Positions 1 to 12,163 of a DNA stretch of 64,000 bases are shown here, one piece after another (the first letter of the stretch is position 1; every line of letters starts with the position of its first letter). A program made the translations under genes and the position numbers. The notes under the pieces were generated by a model. It had not been told where the DNA came from. It was given only the letters and a program-made list of their open reading frames with translations, and did not search any database. Origin of the DNA: Alviniconcha marisindica (lineage: Eukaryota > Mollusca > Gastropoda > Provannidae); assembly GCA_018857735.1 (NCBI GenBank), contig JABMCL010000991.1, forward strand, positions 363,501 through 427,500. The letters are read 5' to 3'.

Positions 1-330
1 ATAGCGCGTAAAAGATCCCGGTCATTCTGCCAACAGTGCAGGTGGCAGGTTACAGCTAAACACGTATACACCTCCTAGGTGGCTTTGCATGAAGTGACAT
101 GGTGCATGGTTGTATGGTGTACACAGAACTTGCGCCGAGACGGCAGCAGTTTCATGTGACGCCAGCCATGTCAGCGCTTAAGTACACCACTTCGGTGGAT
201 ATTAAAAAACACCCCAAAAAACAAAAAAGCGCTATAAAAAGCTGGTCACTCACGTAGAACCACATGCGAGCGCGGTGAGTCTGCTCAAGAGAGCGGAGAA
301 TAGCGCTATATATAAGCGATCATCAATCAA
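1..330 (+). mobile_element. tRNA-derived SINE, family C, cut by the window edge
   Basis: The 3' two-thirds of family C: GATCCCGGTCATTCTGCC, GCAGGTGGCAGGTTACAGCT, TTGCGCCGAGACGGCAGC and the end GCGATCATCAATCAA. The tRNA-like head would lie outside the window. Confidence 0.7.
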
Positions 331-569
331 TGCTGGATGCATCTGGAAGTTGTGCAATAACGGATCTAAAATTGGGGGAAATGTGGTTTCCCCGAAGCTG
401 AATATTGTCCAGCGATCCCCCAAACAGGCAGAAATCCGACACGAAAGAACAGCAATTGTTCCAGACACTGACTCAACTTTTTTCCGGCCCTTCTGACCTC
501 ATGGCCAAATGTTCTTCCCCCATCGGTCAGGGAGACGTTCCTAGGACAACCTGCCCTTCCTTCCTTCCT

Positions 570-738
570 TTCTTCAGGTGTTGCTTAGTGTCCTCGGATA
601 TCGGTTGACATATCAGGGACAAGCTGAGACCAATGCGTGAGCATGATTCAATATAGCTTTACGTCCACGGAAACCAGAAGGCTCGTTAGGACGGCCAGCC
701 CAGGACGGCCACCTCGACTCTCACACAAGAACAGCTCC
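570..738 (+). repeat. Dispersed repeat family D
   Basis: GTTGCTTAGTGTCCTCGG, TGACATATCAGGGACAAGCT, TTTACGTCCACGGAAACCAG, GACGGCCACCTCGACTCTCA. Complete unit of about 165 bases. Confidence 0.7.
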
Positions 739-880
739 TGAACCAAACTGCAAGCACTGGTTTACGACATCCTTCCTTCAACCACTGCCGTATTTAGTTA
801 CGCCACAGGGTCCAGAAAACTGTCAGCTAACGAGCAGTTTTTTGTTGGTGCTCAAACAGTAGTAAACAACTCAAATAAGT
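739..880 (-). repeat. Dispersed repeat family E, partial
   Basis: CCACTGCCGTATTTAGTTAC, AAAACTGTCAGCTAACGAG and TTTTTTGTTGGTGCTCAAA are the inverse of the family E end at 60650-60770. Confidence 0.55.
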
Positions 881-891
881 TGTAGTTCATG

Positions 892-1312
892 TGCTTTACG
901 TCCACGGAGGCGAGATGGCCTATTAGGGACGGGGGCAGAGTGGGAAGGGGCCGATAGAGTGAAGGCTCGACCGCGGAAACCGCCCGAAAAAGACAGGAGA
1001 GACCGTGGACCGCCTCCAGAACAATGGAAGTGTTAGGGCGGTGTCCCCTCGCCATTGCCCAGCGACTTGTGCACTGCGCAATTGCTGTTTCAACTGCTGT
1101 GCCTGGCCAGAGTCACAAAGACAATGTCCGTCGCACTGCATGCTGTGACGAACAACTTGGACAACTCCAGCAAAGGAAGTCCAATCTTCTTAGCCCAGCT
1201 CCACCTCCCTACTCATGATCTCTTCTGGGCTAAGTTGAGGGTCCAGCTCCACCTCCCTCCTCTAAGATCTCTTGATCTTTTGATCTCGCCTGGTACCCTG
1301 TAACTCAAAACA
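892..1312 (-). repeat. Dispersed repeat family B
   Basis: Contains GGCTCGACCGCGGAAACCGC, CCTCGCCATTGCCCAGCGAC, a segment with AGTCACAAAGACAATGTCCG and an end with AGCCCAGCTCCACCTCCCTA. Matches copies at 3848-4215 and 11400-11779 in the other orientation. It carries the TTACGTCCAC/AGGGACGGG module also found in families A and D. Confidence 0.7.
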
Positions 1313-1319
1313 AGGCGTG

Positions 1320-1440
1320 TCATTTATAGCCGCCAACAAAGTTTACACAAGCACAAATAAAACCACAATCGTTTGAATCGAGACGGAACTCTTCTTTTTT
1401 TTACCCGGGGTGGATGCGTCTCATGTTTACGTGCGTGCTT
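1320..1440 (-). repeat. Dispersed repeat family E, internal piece
   Basis: CGTTTGAATCGAGACGGAAC followed by TTTACCCGGGGTGGATGCG is the inverse of the internal family E segment seen at 19915 and 60530. Confidence 0.5.
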
Positions 1441-1554
1441 TGGCGCTAGGTTGCTTCTACAATCATACCTAATAATCTGATTTATTTGAGTTTTTATTGT
1501 TTGGTTTGGCAGGTAATTTTGGGTTTCCTAGGTATTAGTGTTAGATCAATGTTT

Positions 1555-1760
1555 AGCGTGTGTAGATTGAGAGACAGGTGCTTATGTAGACTGAGTCGAG
1601 ACAAGGGTGTATGTGTAAGAGTTTGTACGTGTGTGTGTTTCATGACCTGGAACTACCGAGATATGTGCAATTCAATTCTTGCTGTGCGTTAATATATAAG
1701 ATCGAACGACAGCTGTAATTTCCCGCTGGGATGAATAAAGTATGTCGTTATTGTTATTGT
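1555..1760 (+). repeat. Dispersed repeat family F
   Basis: GTAGATTGAGAGACAGG, then GACAGCTGTAATTTCCCGCT and GGGATGAATAAAGTATGTCG. Matches 55745-55905 in reverse. Confidence 0.55.
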
Positions 1761-1794
1761 TGTTTCCCCGATGGAGAAAAGCGATGGGACAGAT

Positions 1795-1855
<61 letters not shown>

Positions 1856-1900
1856 CTCTCTCTCTCTCTCTAATCACACACACTCTCTCTCTCTCTCTCA

Positions 1901-1958
<58 letters not shown>

Positions 1959-2096
1959 TCTCTCTCTCCCTCTCTAATCACACACACACACACACTCTTT
2001 CGTCACACACACACACGCACACACACAATCTCTCTCTCTCTCCTCTCATTTCATCACACACACACACACATTCTCTCTCTCTCTCTTTCTCTTTCA

Positions 2097-2160
<64 letters not shown>

Positions 2161-2214
2161 TCTCTCTCTCTCTCTAATCACACACACACTCTCTCTCTCT
2201 CTGTCTTTCATCAC

Positions 2215-2258
<44 letters not shown>

Positions 2259-2294
2259 ACACACACACACTCTCTCTCTCTCTCTCCACTTTCA

Positions 2295-2331
<37 letters not shown>

Positions 2332-2540
2332 ACACACACACACACACACACTCTCTCTCTCTCTCTCTCTCTCTTTCATCACACACACACCACTCTCTCT
2401 CTCCCTCTCTTTCATCACACACACACACACCACACCTCTCTCTCTCTCTCTCACTTTCATCACAGACACACACTCTCTCTCACTTTCATCACACACTCTC
2501 TCTCTCACTTTCATCACACACACACTCTCTCTCTCTTTCA

Positions 2541-2590
<50 letters not shown>

Positions 2591-2646
2591 CACACACACA
2601 CTGACACACACACACACACTCTCTCTCTCCCTCTCTCTCTCTTTCA

Positions 2647-2700
<54 letters not shown>
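1795..2700. repeat. Compound (AC)n/(TC)n microsatellite
   Basis: Over 900 bases of alternating CA blocks and TCTCTC blocks with TTTCATCACAC junctions recurring regularly, so part of it is a higher-order repeat. All long frames through it encode only His-Thr, Cys-Val or Ser-Leu repeats. Confidence 0.95.
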
Positions 2701-3095
2701 CTACAACAGGCAGTCATTACGACCAGCGTTACCTGTAAGCGCCAGAACTGCAACTCCCGTCCATCGTGCGGAACTAACTCACACGCCACACTGACACCAC
2801 CACCACCACCACCACCACCACGCTCAGACGTACACACGCGGCGGACAGAAAGCCGAGCGACTTAACCGGCCCAGTTCCCTCAGCAACACACGCCACGCAG
2901 ACAGCGCCAGTTCAGCGACAGCGCCGCTTCAGCTTTCCTTGGCCCCAAAACATGCGCGGCGCTGGCCCAGTTAAGAACCGTTCAGGTGACACTTTGAGGG
3001 CGCGCCGACCTATCGTCTCGACCGGCTGCCGGCGGCGGAGCCGAAAACGCACAGGCAGGAAGTCCTGTTGGTGTTGTAGCCGGTGATGGTGATGG
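2701..3095. other. GC-rich stretch without a gene
   Basis: Contains a short (CAC)n run at about 2797-2821 and CG-rich sequence around 3000-3050. No ORF, SINE or LINE signature seen. Confidence 0.5.
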
Positions 3096-3703
3096 TGAAG
3101 TGTTGCTTAATGTCCTCAGATGTCAGTTGACATATTAGGGACAAGTTGTGACCAATGCCGAAGCACGGTGCAATAATTCTTTACGTCCACGGAAACCAGA
3201 AGGCTCGTTAGGACGGACAGCCCAGGACGGCCACCTCGACTCTCACACAGCTCCTGAACTATTAAGTTGTAGCCGGTTGGGGAAGTGTTGCTTTATTACG
3301 ATCACGTCCCCACAGAAACCGTAGGCTTATTTAGGGACGGGAGGAGCCCGGGACGGCCACCTCGACTTTCACGCAGCTCCCTGAGCTCTGCGAAGGAAGT
3401 CCCAGGTTGAGGTGTTGCTTCTACGTCCACAGAAACCGTAGGCTTATTTAGGGACGGGAGGAGCCCGGGACGGCCACCTCGACTTTCACGCAGCTCCCTG
3501 AGCTCTGCGAAGGAAGTCCAGGTTGGTAGGTAGGTAGGTAGTGATGCTTAATGTCCTCAGATGTCAGCTGACATATTAGGGACAAGCTGAGACCAACGCC
3601 GAAGCATGGTTCAATATAGCTTTACGTCCACGGAAACCAGAAGGCTCGTCAGGACGGACAGCCCAGGACGGCCACCTCGACTCTCACACAGCTCCTGAAC
3701 TAT
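3096..3703 (+). repeat. Cluster of four family D copies
   Basis: Copies at about 3096-3252, 3275-3395, 3400-3515 and 3540-3703, each with TTACGTCCAC or ACGTCCCCAC, AGGACGG/AGGGACGG and GACGGCCACCTCGACT. The two middle copies lack the TCAGTTGACATATTAGGG part. A (GTAG)n run precedes the last copy. Confidence 0.7.
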
Positions 3704-3725
3704 GGTGGAGTGCAGCCTCCAGTCG

Positions 3726-3726
<1 letters not shown>

Positions 3727-3796
<70 letters not shown>

Positions 3797-3820
3797 ATAT
3801 ATCTATCTATCTATATACTT
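3727..3820. repeat. (TA)n microsatellite
   Basis: About 75 bases of TA repeats followed by a few TCTA units. Confidence 0.95.
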
Positions 3821-3847
3821 ATCAACATCGCGGTCACGCTTCAACAG

Positions 3848-4215
3848 GCGAGATCAAGAGGAGGGAGGTGGAGCTGGGCCCTCAAGTTAGCCCAGAAGAG
3901 ATCATGAGTAGTGAGGTGGAGCTGGGCTGCGAAAGTTGGACTTCTTTCGCTTCGGGTTTGTTCCTCAACAGCGGTTCAACGGACATTGTCCTTGTGACTC
4001 TGCCCAGCACGGCAGATGAAACAGCAACTGCGCAGTGCACTAGTCGCTGCGCAATGGCGAGGGACACCGCCTTAACACTTCCATTGTTGTGGCGGCGGTC
4101 CACGGTCTCTCCGGTCTTTTCCGGGCGATATCCGCGGTCGAGCCTTCACTCTCTCGTCCCCCCCCCCCGTCCCCGTCCCTAATAAGCAACGTCGCTTCTG
4201 TGGACGTAAAGCAAT
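3848..4215 (+). repeat. Dispersed repeat family B
   Basis: GAGGGAGGTGGAGCTGGGC, CATTGTCCTTGTGACTCTGC, GCGGTCGAGCCTTCACTCTC, C-run, then CCCTAATAAGCAACG and TTCTGTGGACGTAAAGC. Confidence 0.7.
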
Positions 4216-4237
4216 ATGGTCAAGGTCTTCGGTAACA

Positions 4238-4560
4238 GTGAGCCGGTTTGGCCTAGCTGTAAGGCGTTAGGCTGGTAAGCGGAAGGGACCTCGGTTCGAA
4301 TCCGCTTCGGCTCTCCTTTCTCTTCGAAAAGGTTGTGGTCTGTGGACGCTGTCTCGCGACTTTGTCCCTCGCAACTAATGAAACATTAAAATGGCTCTCA
4401 TCGCTGCCCACCTTAATGCAGGAGTGGTGACAGTGTAGCGACAGGTATATAATCTCCCTTTTCCCCCACCTCCATACCCCACCCCACCCCACCCCAACCC
4501 CTTTTCCCCGTCCTTAATAAGCCTTACGGTTTCTGTGGACGTAAAGCACCATGTTTGCTT
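4238..4560 (+). mobile_element. tRNA-derived SINE, family A, near full length
   Basis: The head carries a pol III A box (TGGCCTAGCTG) and B box (GGTTCGAATCC) about 40 bases apart. The body contains AACATTAAAATGGCTCTCAT, CGCTGCCCA, a C-rich tract and the 3' module TTTCTGTGGACGTAAAGCACCATG, before a short TTAC-type simple tail. Eleven other copies or pieces share this layout in the window. Confidence 0.8.
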
Positions 4561-4622
4561 ACCTGGGGGGGTAGGGCGGGCGAGTTTGCTCGCTTCGCTC
4601 ACTTTGTCCCTAATAATTATGT

Positions 4623-4790
4623 CAGTAAGTAAGTGATCACGGTGCATCACGTCCACAGAAACCGCAATGCTTAATTAACAGGGACGGGGGACGGGGGACG
4701 GGGGGCGGGTGGGGGTGGGGGTGGGGTGCGCGGGTGGGGTTGGGGGGTGGGGTGGGATCGGGTAGAGGTGAACAGCTCAATCGTCCGCGC
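4623..4790 (-). repeat. SINE family A tail plus strongly G-rich tract
   Basis: GTAAGTAAGTGATCACGG and ACGTCCACAGAAACCGC are the inverted family A 3' end. From 4680 to 4760 the sequence is a dense series of GGG/GGGG runs (GGGACGGGGGACGGGG type), a good G-quadruplex candidate. Confidence 0.5.
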
Positions 4791-4994
4791 GCTCCGACCG
4801 GCTGAGACCGAAGAGACCGTCAGCCACCGCTGAACAACGACGACGCCAAGGAGGTGGGGACGCCGCCAGTGCCAAGCAACGCGTGTGCTCTGCTGACTGC
4901 TGCTTCAACAGCTGTGCGGAACAGAGTCACAGAGACCGTGTCCAGAGAACCTCCTGCTGAAGAACAACTCGCCAGCAAGACAATCCATCCAGAT
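4791..4994 (-). repeat. Diverged family B-like segment leading into the 47-bp array
   Basis: GCTGCTTCAACAGCTGTGCG and CAGAGTCACAGAGACCGTGT parallel TGTTTCAACTGCTGTGCC and AGAGTCACAAAGACAATGTC of the family B copy at 892-1312. Its end, GCCCAGCTCCACCTCCCTAC, is the first part of the tandem unit that follows. Confidence 0.5.
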
Positions 4995-6655
4995 GTGAAA
5001 GCCCAGCTCCACCTCCCTACAAAGACAGTGTCCAGAGAAGCAACTGTTCCCAGCTCCACCTCCCTACAAAGACAGTGTCCAGAGAAGCAACTGTTCCCAG
5101 CTCCGCCTCCCTACAAAGACAGTGTCCAGAGAAGCAACTGTTCCCAGCTCCACCTCCCTACAAAGACAGTGTCCAGAGAAGCAACTGTTCCCAGCTCCAC
5201 CTCCCTGCAAAGACAGTGTCAAGAGAACCAACTGTTCCCAGCTCCACCTCCCTACAAAGACAGTGTCCAGAGAAGCAACTGTTCCCAGCTCCACCTCCCT
5301 ACAAAGACAGTGCCCAGAGAAGCAACTGTTCCAGCTCCACCTCCCTACAAAGACAGTGTCCAGAGAAGCAACTGTTCCCAGCTCTACCTCCCTACAAAGA
5401 CAGTGTCCAGAGAAGCAACTGTTCCCAGCTCCACCTCCTACAAAGACAGTGTCCAGAGAAGCAACTGTTCCCAGCTCTACCTCCCTACAAAGACAGTGTC
5501 CAGAGAAGCAACTGTTCCCAGCTCCACCTCCCTACAAAGACAGTGCCCCCAAGTGTCAACTGTAGGGAGCTCCACCTCCCTACAAAGACAGTGTCCAGAG
5601 AAGCAACTGTTCCCAGCTCCACCTCCCTACAAAGACAACTGTAGGGAGCTCCATCTCCCTACAAAGACAGTGTCCAGAGAAGCAACTGTTCCCAGCTCCA
5701 CCTCCCTACAAAGACAGTGCCCCCAAGTGTCAACTGTAGGGAGCTCCACCTCCCTACAAAGACAGTGTCCAGAGAAGCAACTGTCCCCAGCTCCACCTCC
5801 CTACAAAGACAGTGCCCCAAGTGTCAACTGTAGGGAGCTCCACCTCCCTACAGAGAACCAACTGTTCCCAGCTCCACCTCCCTACAAAGACGGTGTCCAG
5901 AGAACCAACTGTTCCCAGAACCAACTGTTCCCAGCTCCACCTCCCTACAAAGACGGTGTCCAGAGAACCAACTGTTCCCAGCTCCAGCTCCCTACAAAGT
6001 CAGAGTCCAGAGAACCAACTGTTCCCAGCTCCACCTCCCTACAAAGACAGTGTCCAGAGAGCCAACTGTTCCCAGCTCCACCTCCCTACAAAGACAGTGT
6101 CCAGAGAGCCAACTGTTCCCAGCTCCACCTCCCTACAAAGACAGTGTCCAGAGAGCCAACTGTTCCCAGCTCCACCTCCCTACAAAGACAGTGTCCAGAG
6201 AACCAACTGTTCCCAGCTCCACCTCCCTACAAAGACAGTGTCCAGAGAACCAACTGTTCCCAGCTCCACCTCCCTACAAAGACAGTGTCCAGAGAGCCAA
6301 CTGTTCCCAGCTCCACCTCCCTACAAAGACAGTGTCCAGAGAAGCAACTGTTCCCAGCTCCACCTCCCTACAAAGACAGTGCCCCCAAGTGTCAACTGTA
6401 GGGAGCTCCACCTCCCTACAAAGACAGTGTCCAGAGAAGCAACTGTTCCCAGCTCCACCTCCCTACAAAGACAGTGTCCAGAGAAGCAACTGTTCCCAGC
6501 TCCACCTCCCTACAAAGACAGTGCCCCCAAGTGTCAACTGTAGGGAGCTCCACCTCCCTACAAAGACAGTGTCAAGAGAACCAACTGTTCCCAGCTCCAC
6601 CTCCCTACAAAGACAGTGTCCAGAGAAGCAACTGTTCCCAGCTCCACCTCCCGAA
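4995..6655 (+). repeat. 47-bp minisatellite, about 35 copies
   Basis: The unit runs CAGCTCCACCTCCCTACAAA, GACAGTGTCCAGAGAAGCAA, CTGTTCC. A second unit type (GTGCCCCCAAGTGTCAACTG, TAGGGAG) recurs among the normal ones. The unit has no stop in any forward frame, which creates a 515-codon open frame with a 47-residue period; this is a by-product, not a supported gene. The array is flanked by pieces of families B and A (AACATGGTGCTTAACGTCC at 6655). Confidence 0.95.
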
Positions 6656-6729
6656 CATGGTGCTTAACGTCCACAGAAATCATGAACCTATATATATATA
6701 TATATATAGTTATATATAGGTCCACGCAG

Positions 6730-6862
6730 AGAGAGCCGGTCTGGCCTAGCGGTAAGGTGTTAGGCTGGTAAGCAGAGGGACCTCGGTTCGAAACTGCTTC
6801 GGCCCTCCTTTCCTTTCGGCCAGTTACCGGCCGTCGCGCTTTACGTCCACAGTAAGTAAGTA
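6730..6862 (+). mobile_element. SINE family A, internally deleted copy
   Basis: The tRNA-like head (TGGCCTAGCGG, GGTTCGAAACT) is joined directly to a CTTTACGTCCACAG end and a (GTAA)n tail, lacking the central body. Confidence 0.6.
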
Positions 6863-7176
6863 AACATGGTGCTTAACGTCCACAGAAACCGCAAGGCTTA
6901 TTAGGGACGGGGAGAAGGGGGGAGGGGGTATGGAGGTGGGAAAAGAGGGAGATTATATACCTATAGCTACACTGTCACCACCAGAATGACTTCTGCAATA
7001 AGATGGGCAGCGATGAGAGCCAGTTTAATGTTTCAGTAGGAAGTGACGGACAAAGTCACAAGACAGTGTCCGCAAATCACAACCTTTTCGAAGAGAAAGG
7101 AAAGCCGAAGCGGTATCGAACCGAGGTCCTTCCGCTTACCAGCCTAACGCCTTACCGCTAGGCCAAACCGGCTCAC
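6863..7176 (-). mobile_element. SINE family A, full length
   Basis: Starts at the tail (GTAA)nACATGGTGCTTAACGTCC and ends with the inverted tRNA-like head GGTATCGAACC ... CCGCTAGGCCA. It abuts the deleted copy at 6730-6862; the tails meet. Confidence 0.75.
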
Positions 7177-7194
7177 ACGTCCACAGAAACCATG

Positions 7195-7207
7195 GACACA
7201 CACGCAC

Positions 7208-7265
<58 letters not shown>

Positions 7266-7300
7266 CACACACACACACACACACACACACACAGCGTCAC

Positions 7301-7396
<96 letters not shown>
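7195..7396. repeat. (CA)n microsatellite
   Basis: Long CA array interrupted by GGTCAC and GCGTCACACACG. Confidence 0.95.
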
Positions 7397-7399
<3 letters not shown>

Positions 7400-7690
7400 G
7401 ACAAAGACAGCTGTGGCAGATGTTAAGGGGGGGGGGGGGGTAAAGGTGGGCAGGTGTGTTACATAAATAAGGGTAGATAAAAGGTTGACAGAACATTAAA
7501 ATCCAATTACTAACTAACCTGGCAGCAGCACGAGGAACAGTTCTTTCTCTGATATAATGGCTGCTTGCAACATCTGCCAACGCATCGATGCAGTAAACAA
7601 TTCAGTGTGATCATTATGTACGGAACACGGGCCAGCCTATAGAGTTTTCCATGACGATCAATATTTCCCCAATAGTTTCTCTGCCTGCCA
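7397..7690. other. No feature seen apart from a G-run
   Basis: G-run at 7429-7440; ATAGATAAAAGG and AACATTAAAATCCAATTAC resemble pieces of dispersed repeats but are too short to assign. Confidence 0.4.
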
Positions 7691-8373
<683 letters not shown>

Positions 8374-8399
8374 GGTTTTGAAGTGTGCGTTTTGCTTGT

Positions 8400-8472
8400 G
8401 AGAGAGTGTGACTGTCCTGAGGTGACCCCGTGCGGCTGACGGGACGTTAAAATCCAGTTAACTAATTAACTG
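8400..8472 (-). repeat. Dispersed repeat family H (TTTTAACGTCC)
   Basis: GACTGTCCTGAGGTGACCCC, CGGGACGTTAAAATCCAG and a TTAACTAATTAAC tail. Inverse copies at 25436-25482 and 31318-31375 (GGATTTTAATGTCCTGTC, GGTCACCTCAGGACAG). Confidence 0.5.
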
Positions 8473-8624
8473 CATCGAGACATGGCACGTGGAGAGAAAA
8501 AAAGTTGCTACCACTGTTCCAGGCCGTGCGGTACAAATCGGTCCGCTGGACCGAAAGTGCAGGCAACACTTGGGGTAAACAACAATACTGCACTAACTGT
8601 GCGATAACAAGTGCGTTTTATGTC

Positions 8625-8951
8625 GTGAGCCGGTTGGGCCCAGCGGTAAGGCGATAGGCTGGTAAGCGGAAGGACCTCGGTTCGATACCGCTTCGGCTCT
8701 CCTTTCTCTTCAAAAATGGTTGTGGTTTGTGGACGCTGTCTTGTGACGTTGTCCGTCGCTTCTACTGAAACATTGAAATGGCTCTCATCGCTGCCCATCT
8801 TATTGCAGAAGTCATTCTGGTGGTGACAGTGTAGCGATAGGTATACAGTCTCCCTCTCCCCCCACCTCCTACCCCCCCCCCCCCCCTTCTTCTCCCCGTC
8901 CCTAATAAGCCGCACGGTTTCTGTGGACGTTAAGCACCATGTTTACTTCCT
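8625..8951 (+). mobile_element. SINE family A, full length
   Basis: Head with A box TGGGCCCAGCGG and B box GGTTCGATACC; body and C-run as in the 4.2 kb copy; 3' module GGTTTCTGTGGACGTTAAGC and a TTCC-type tail. Confidence 0.75.
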
Positions 8952-9076
8952 TCCTTTTGTGCTCACCATGTTCTTAATCGAATAGATGTTTGTGACGTCA
9001 TCAGTTTATGTAAGATTCCGGCCGTAATGACGTAAGCATTTTCGCTGGATGCACGGCCCAACTGTTATGTTAAAGT

Positions 9077-9550
9077 TTGATTGATTGATGATCGCTTATA
9101 TAGCGCTATTCTCCGCTCTCTTGAGCAGACTCACTGCGCTCGCATGAGTTTCTACGTGAGTGAATAGCTTTTTATAGCGCGTTTTTTTAATATCCACCGA
9201 AGTGGTGTACTTAAGCGCTGGCATGGCTGGTGCCACATGCAACTGCAGCCGTCTCGGCGCAAGTTCTGTGTACACCACACAACCATGCTCCATGTCACTT
9301 CATGCAAAGCCACATACGTAAGGTGTATGCGTGTTTAGCTGTAACCTGCCACCTGCACTTTTGGCAGAATGACCGGGATCTTTTACGTGCTACTGCGTAA
9401 CACGGGGCAGGAACGGATACCGAAACAGGAGTCAGCACAGAAAGTCGACCCTGGAGGAAAAAAATTCTCCCGCCGCTCCTGCAGGGATTCGAACCCGCGC
9501 CCTTTCAGTCACGAGTCCGGCGCTCTAACCACTGAGCCACCCCCGCCCCA
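9077..9550 (-). mobile_element. SINE family C, full length
   Basis: The tail end TTGATTGATTGATGATCGC is on the left. On the right the inverted tRNA-like head carries B box (read GGTTCGAATCC) and A box (TGGCTCAGTGG). About 474 bases, the reference copy for this family. Confidence 0.8.
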
Positions 9551-9927
9551 AAGTATTGTTATATAGTACGACATAAATGTTGTTTACACCAATAACTGTG
9601 TAAAGGAACCGTTGGGTACTGAACCGACCAGCCTACATTTTGACCTCTGAAAGGCCGCTGTTAACTCAACGCTGCACGAACAAGGACCCCTGCACTCCCC
9701 GTAGTGTAACTGTAAGCGAGAAAGGAACTATTATAATTATATACAGCAGTGGTGTGTGAATGCAGCTAGACAGATAAAGAACCTTAGGCGTGAAAGGAGA
9801 GGTGGACGTCCTGGGCTCCCCGTCTGTAGTACGACAGTCCCAGCGGTCCCTGTGCACGTAAGGCGACACGGAACGAACGCAACTTGGTCAACAGTGTATG
9901 TAAATTTATACAGCGCCCCAGACAGGG
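9551..9927. other. Non-coding, one family D-like piece
   Basis: GGTGGACGTCCTGGGCTCCC at about 9801 resembles inverted family D. TATGTAAATTTATACAGCGC near 9897 resembles a LINE 3' tail. Nothing else recognised. Confidence 0.35.
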
Positions 9928-10651
<724 letters not shown>

Positions 10652-10839
10652 CATCAATCGCCTGGAGGAGAGAGGCATTGAAAGAGGAAGTTCTGGACGA
10701 CGTCGGGGAAACATCTGGTAGACAGGACGGAGCGCACATGGGCTTTTCCGAGCGCCAAGATACCATCTTGAACTGAACTAAGCGAATGAGAAGTGTTACT
10801 GTTTCCCATAAAGCCCCCTCCTGTCCCACAGAGTCTTCA

Positions 10840-11310
10840 CACCCAGTTTCACGCCAACAGGTTCACACCGAGTTTCACGCCAACAGGTTCACACCGAGTT
10901 TCACGCCAACAGGTTCACACCGAGTTTCACGCCGACAGGTTCACACCAAGTTTCACGCCAACAGGTTCACACCCAGTTTCACGCCAACCAGTTCACGCCA
11001 AGGTTCACACCAACAGGTTCACACCAAGGTTCACGCCGACAGGTTCACACCAAGGTTCACGCCGACAGGTTCACACCAAGTTTCACGCCAACAGGTTCAC
11101 ACCAAGGTTCACGCCAACAGGTTCACACCAAGGTTCACGCCAACAGGTTCACACCAAGTTTCACGCCGACAGGTTCACACCAAATTTCACACCAACAGGT
11201 TCAAACCAAGTTTCACGCCAACAGGTTCACACCAAGTTTCACGCCAACAGGCTCACACCAACTTTCACGCCAACAGGTTCACACCAACTTTCACGCCGAC
11301 AGGTTCAGCG
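10840..11310 (+). repeat. 26-bp minisatellite, about 18 copies
   Basis: Unit GTTTCACGCCAACAGGTTCA then CACC(A/G)A. The half-units are themselves alike (TTCACGCC / TTCACACC), so the array grew from a 13-bp-like motif. Confidence 0.95.
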
Positions 11311-11399
11311 GCTCAGTGGGTTCAGTTCCCAATTTCCCATGGCGTTGACATCGCCCTGATGTAACCGCTGTGGTTGAGTGGGCGTAAAAGAAGGTTCCA

Positions 11400-11779
11400 G
11401 GCGAGATGAAAAGATCAAGAGATCTTAGAGGAGGGAGGTGGAGCTGGACCTTCAAGTTAGCCTCATGAGCAGGGAGGTGGAACTGGGCTGCGAAAGTTGG
11501 ACTTCTTTCGCTTCGGGTTGTTCCTCAACAGCAGTGCAACGGACATTGTCCTTGTGACTCTGCCAAGCACGGCGGTTGAAACAGCAATTGCGCAGTGCAC
11601 TAGTCGCTGGGCAATGGCGAGGGGACACCGCCTTAACACTTCCATTGTTCTGGCGGCAGTCCACGATCTCTCCGGTCTTTTTCGGGCGGTATCCGCGGTC
11701 GAGCCTTCACTCTTTTCGTCCCCCCCACCCCCCCACTCCGTCCCTAATACGCCACCTCGCTTCTGTGGACGTAAAGCAA
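11400..11779 (+). repeat. Dispersed repeat family B
   Basis: The most complete plus copy: AAGATCAAGAGATCTTAGAG, GGAGGGAGGTGGAGCTGG, CATTGTCCTTGTGACTCTGC through TTCTGTGGACGTAAAGCAAA. Confidence 0.7.
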
Positions 11780-11840
11780 AATGGTCCTCGGCGTAAAACA
11801 CCAACTTACTGACTCACCCCATGGCGTTGACACACACGCA

Positions 11841-12163
11841 GTAGCACGTAAACGATTCCGGTCGTTCTGCCCACAGTGCAGGTGGCAGGTTACAGCTAAA
11901 CACACATGCACCCTACGTATATGTATCCTTGCATGAAGTGACACCGTAAACTGGTGAATGGTTGAATGGTGTACACAATACTTGCGCCGAGACGGCAACA
12001 GTTTCACGTGGCAACAGCCATGCAACAACAAAACAGCTCTCTCAGTACACCACCTCGGTGGATATTGAAAAACGCATTATGAAAAGGATAGTCATTCATT
12101 CAGAATCACATGCAACATAAGCGCAGTGAGTCTGCTCGAGAGCAGAGAATAGCGATCAATAAT
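11841..12163 (+). mobile_element. SINE family C, head missing
   Basis: Starts at AGTAGCACGTAAACGATTCC and runs through GCAGGTGGCAGGTTACAGCT to an (ATA)n tail; the first 150 bases are missing. Confidence 0.7.

Noticed and set aside
1731..2837. Long His-Thr, Cys-Val and Ser-Leu frames over CA/TC microsatellites, with similar ones at 7.2-8.4, 17.3-18.1, 38.7-39.5 and 42.7-43.7 kb
   Set aside because: Pure products of dinucleotide repeats; both strands and several frames are open equally.
4238..4320. tRNA gene from A and B boxes
   Set aside because: The same head recurs with a fixed non-tRNA body in about twelve places and does not close into a full cloverleaf with a 7-bp acceptor stem; it is a SINE head. 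The same applies to family C heads at 37.95 and 44.03 kb.
4854..6401. 515-codon open frame with a regular PPYKDSVQRSNC-type repeat
   Set aside because: The 47-bp unit has no stop in any forward frame, so long frames appear automatically, all three frames are open, and unit indels move between them. No start context, splice pattern or family supports a gene.
10786..11364. About 190-codon frames reading HANRFTPSFTPTGSH
   Set aside because: A 26-bp minisatellite; two overlapping plus frames are open equally and no flanking gene structure exists.
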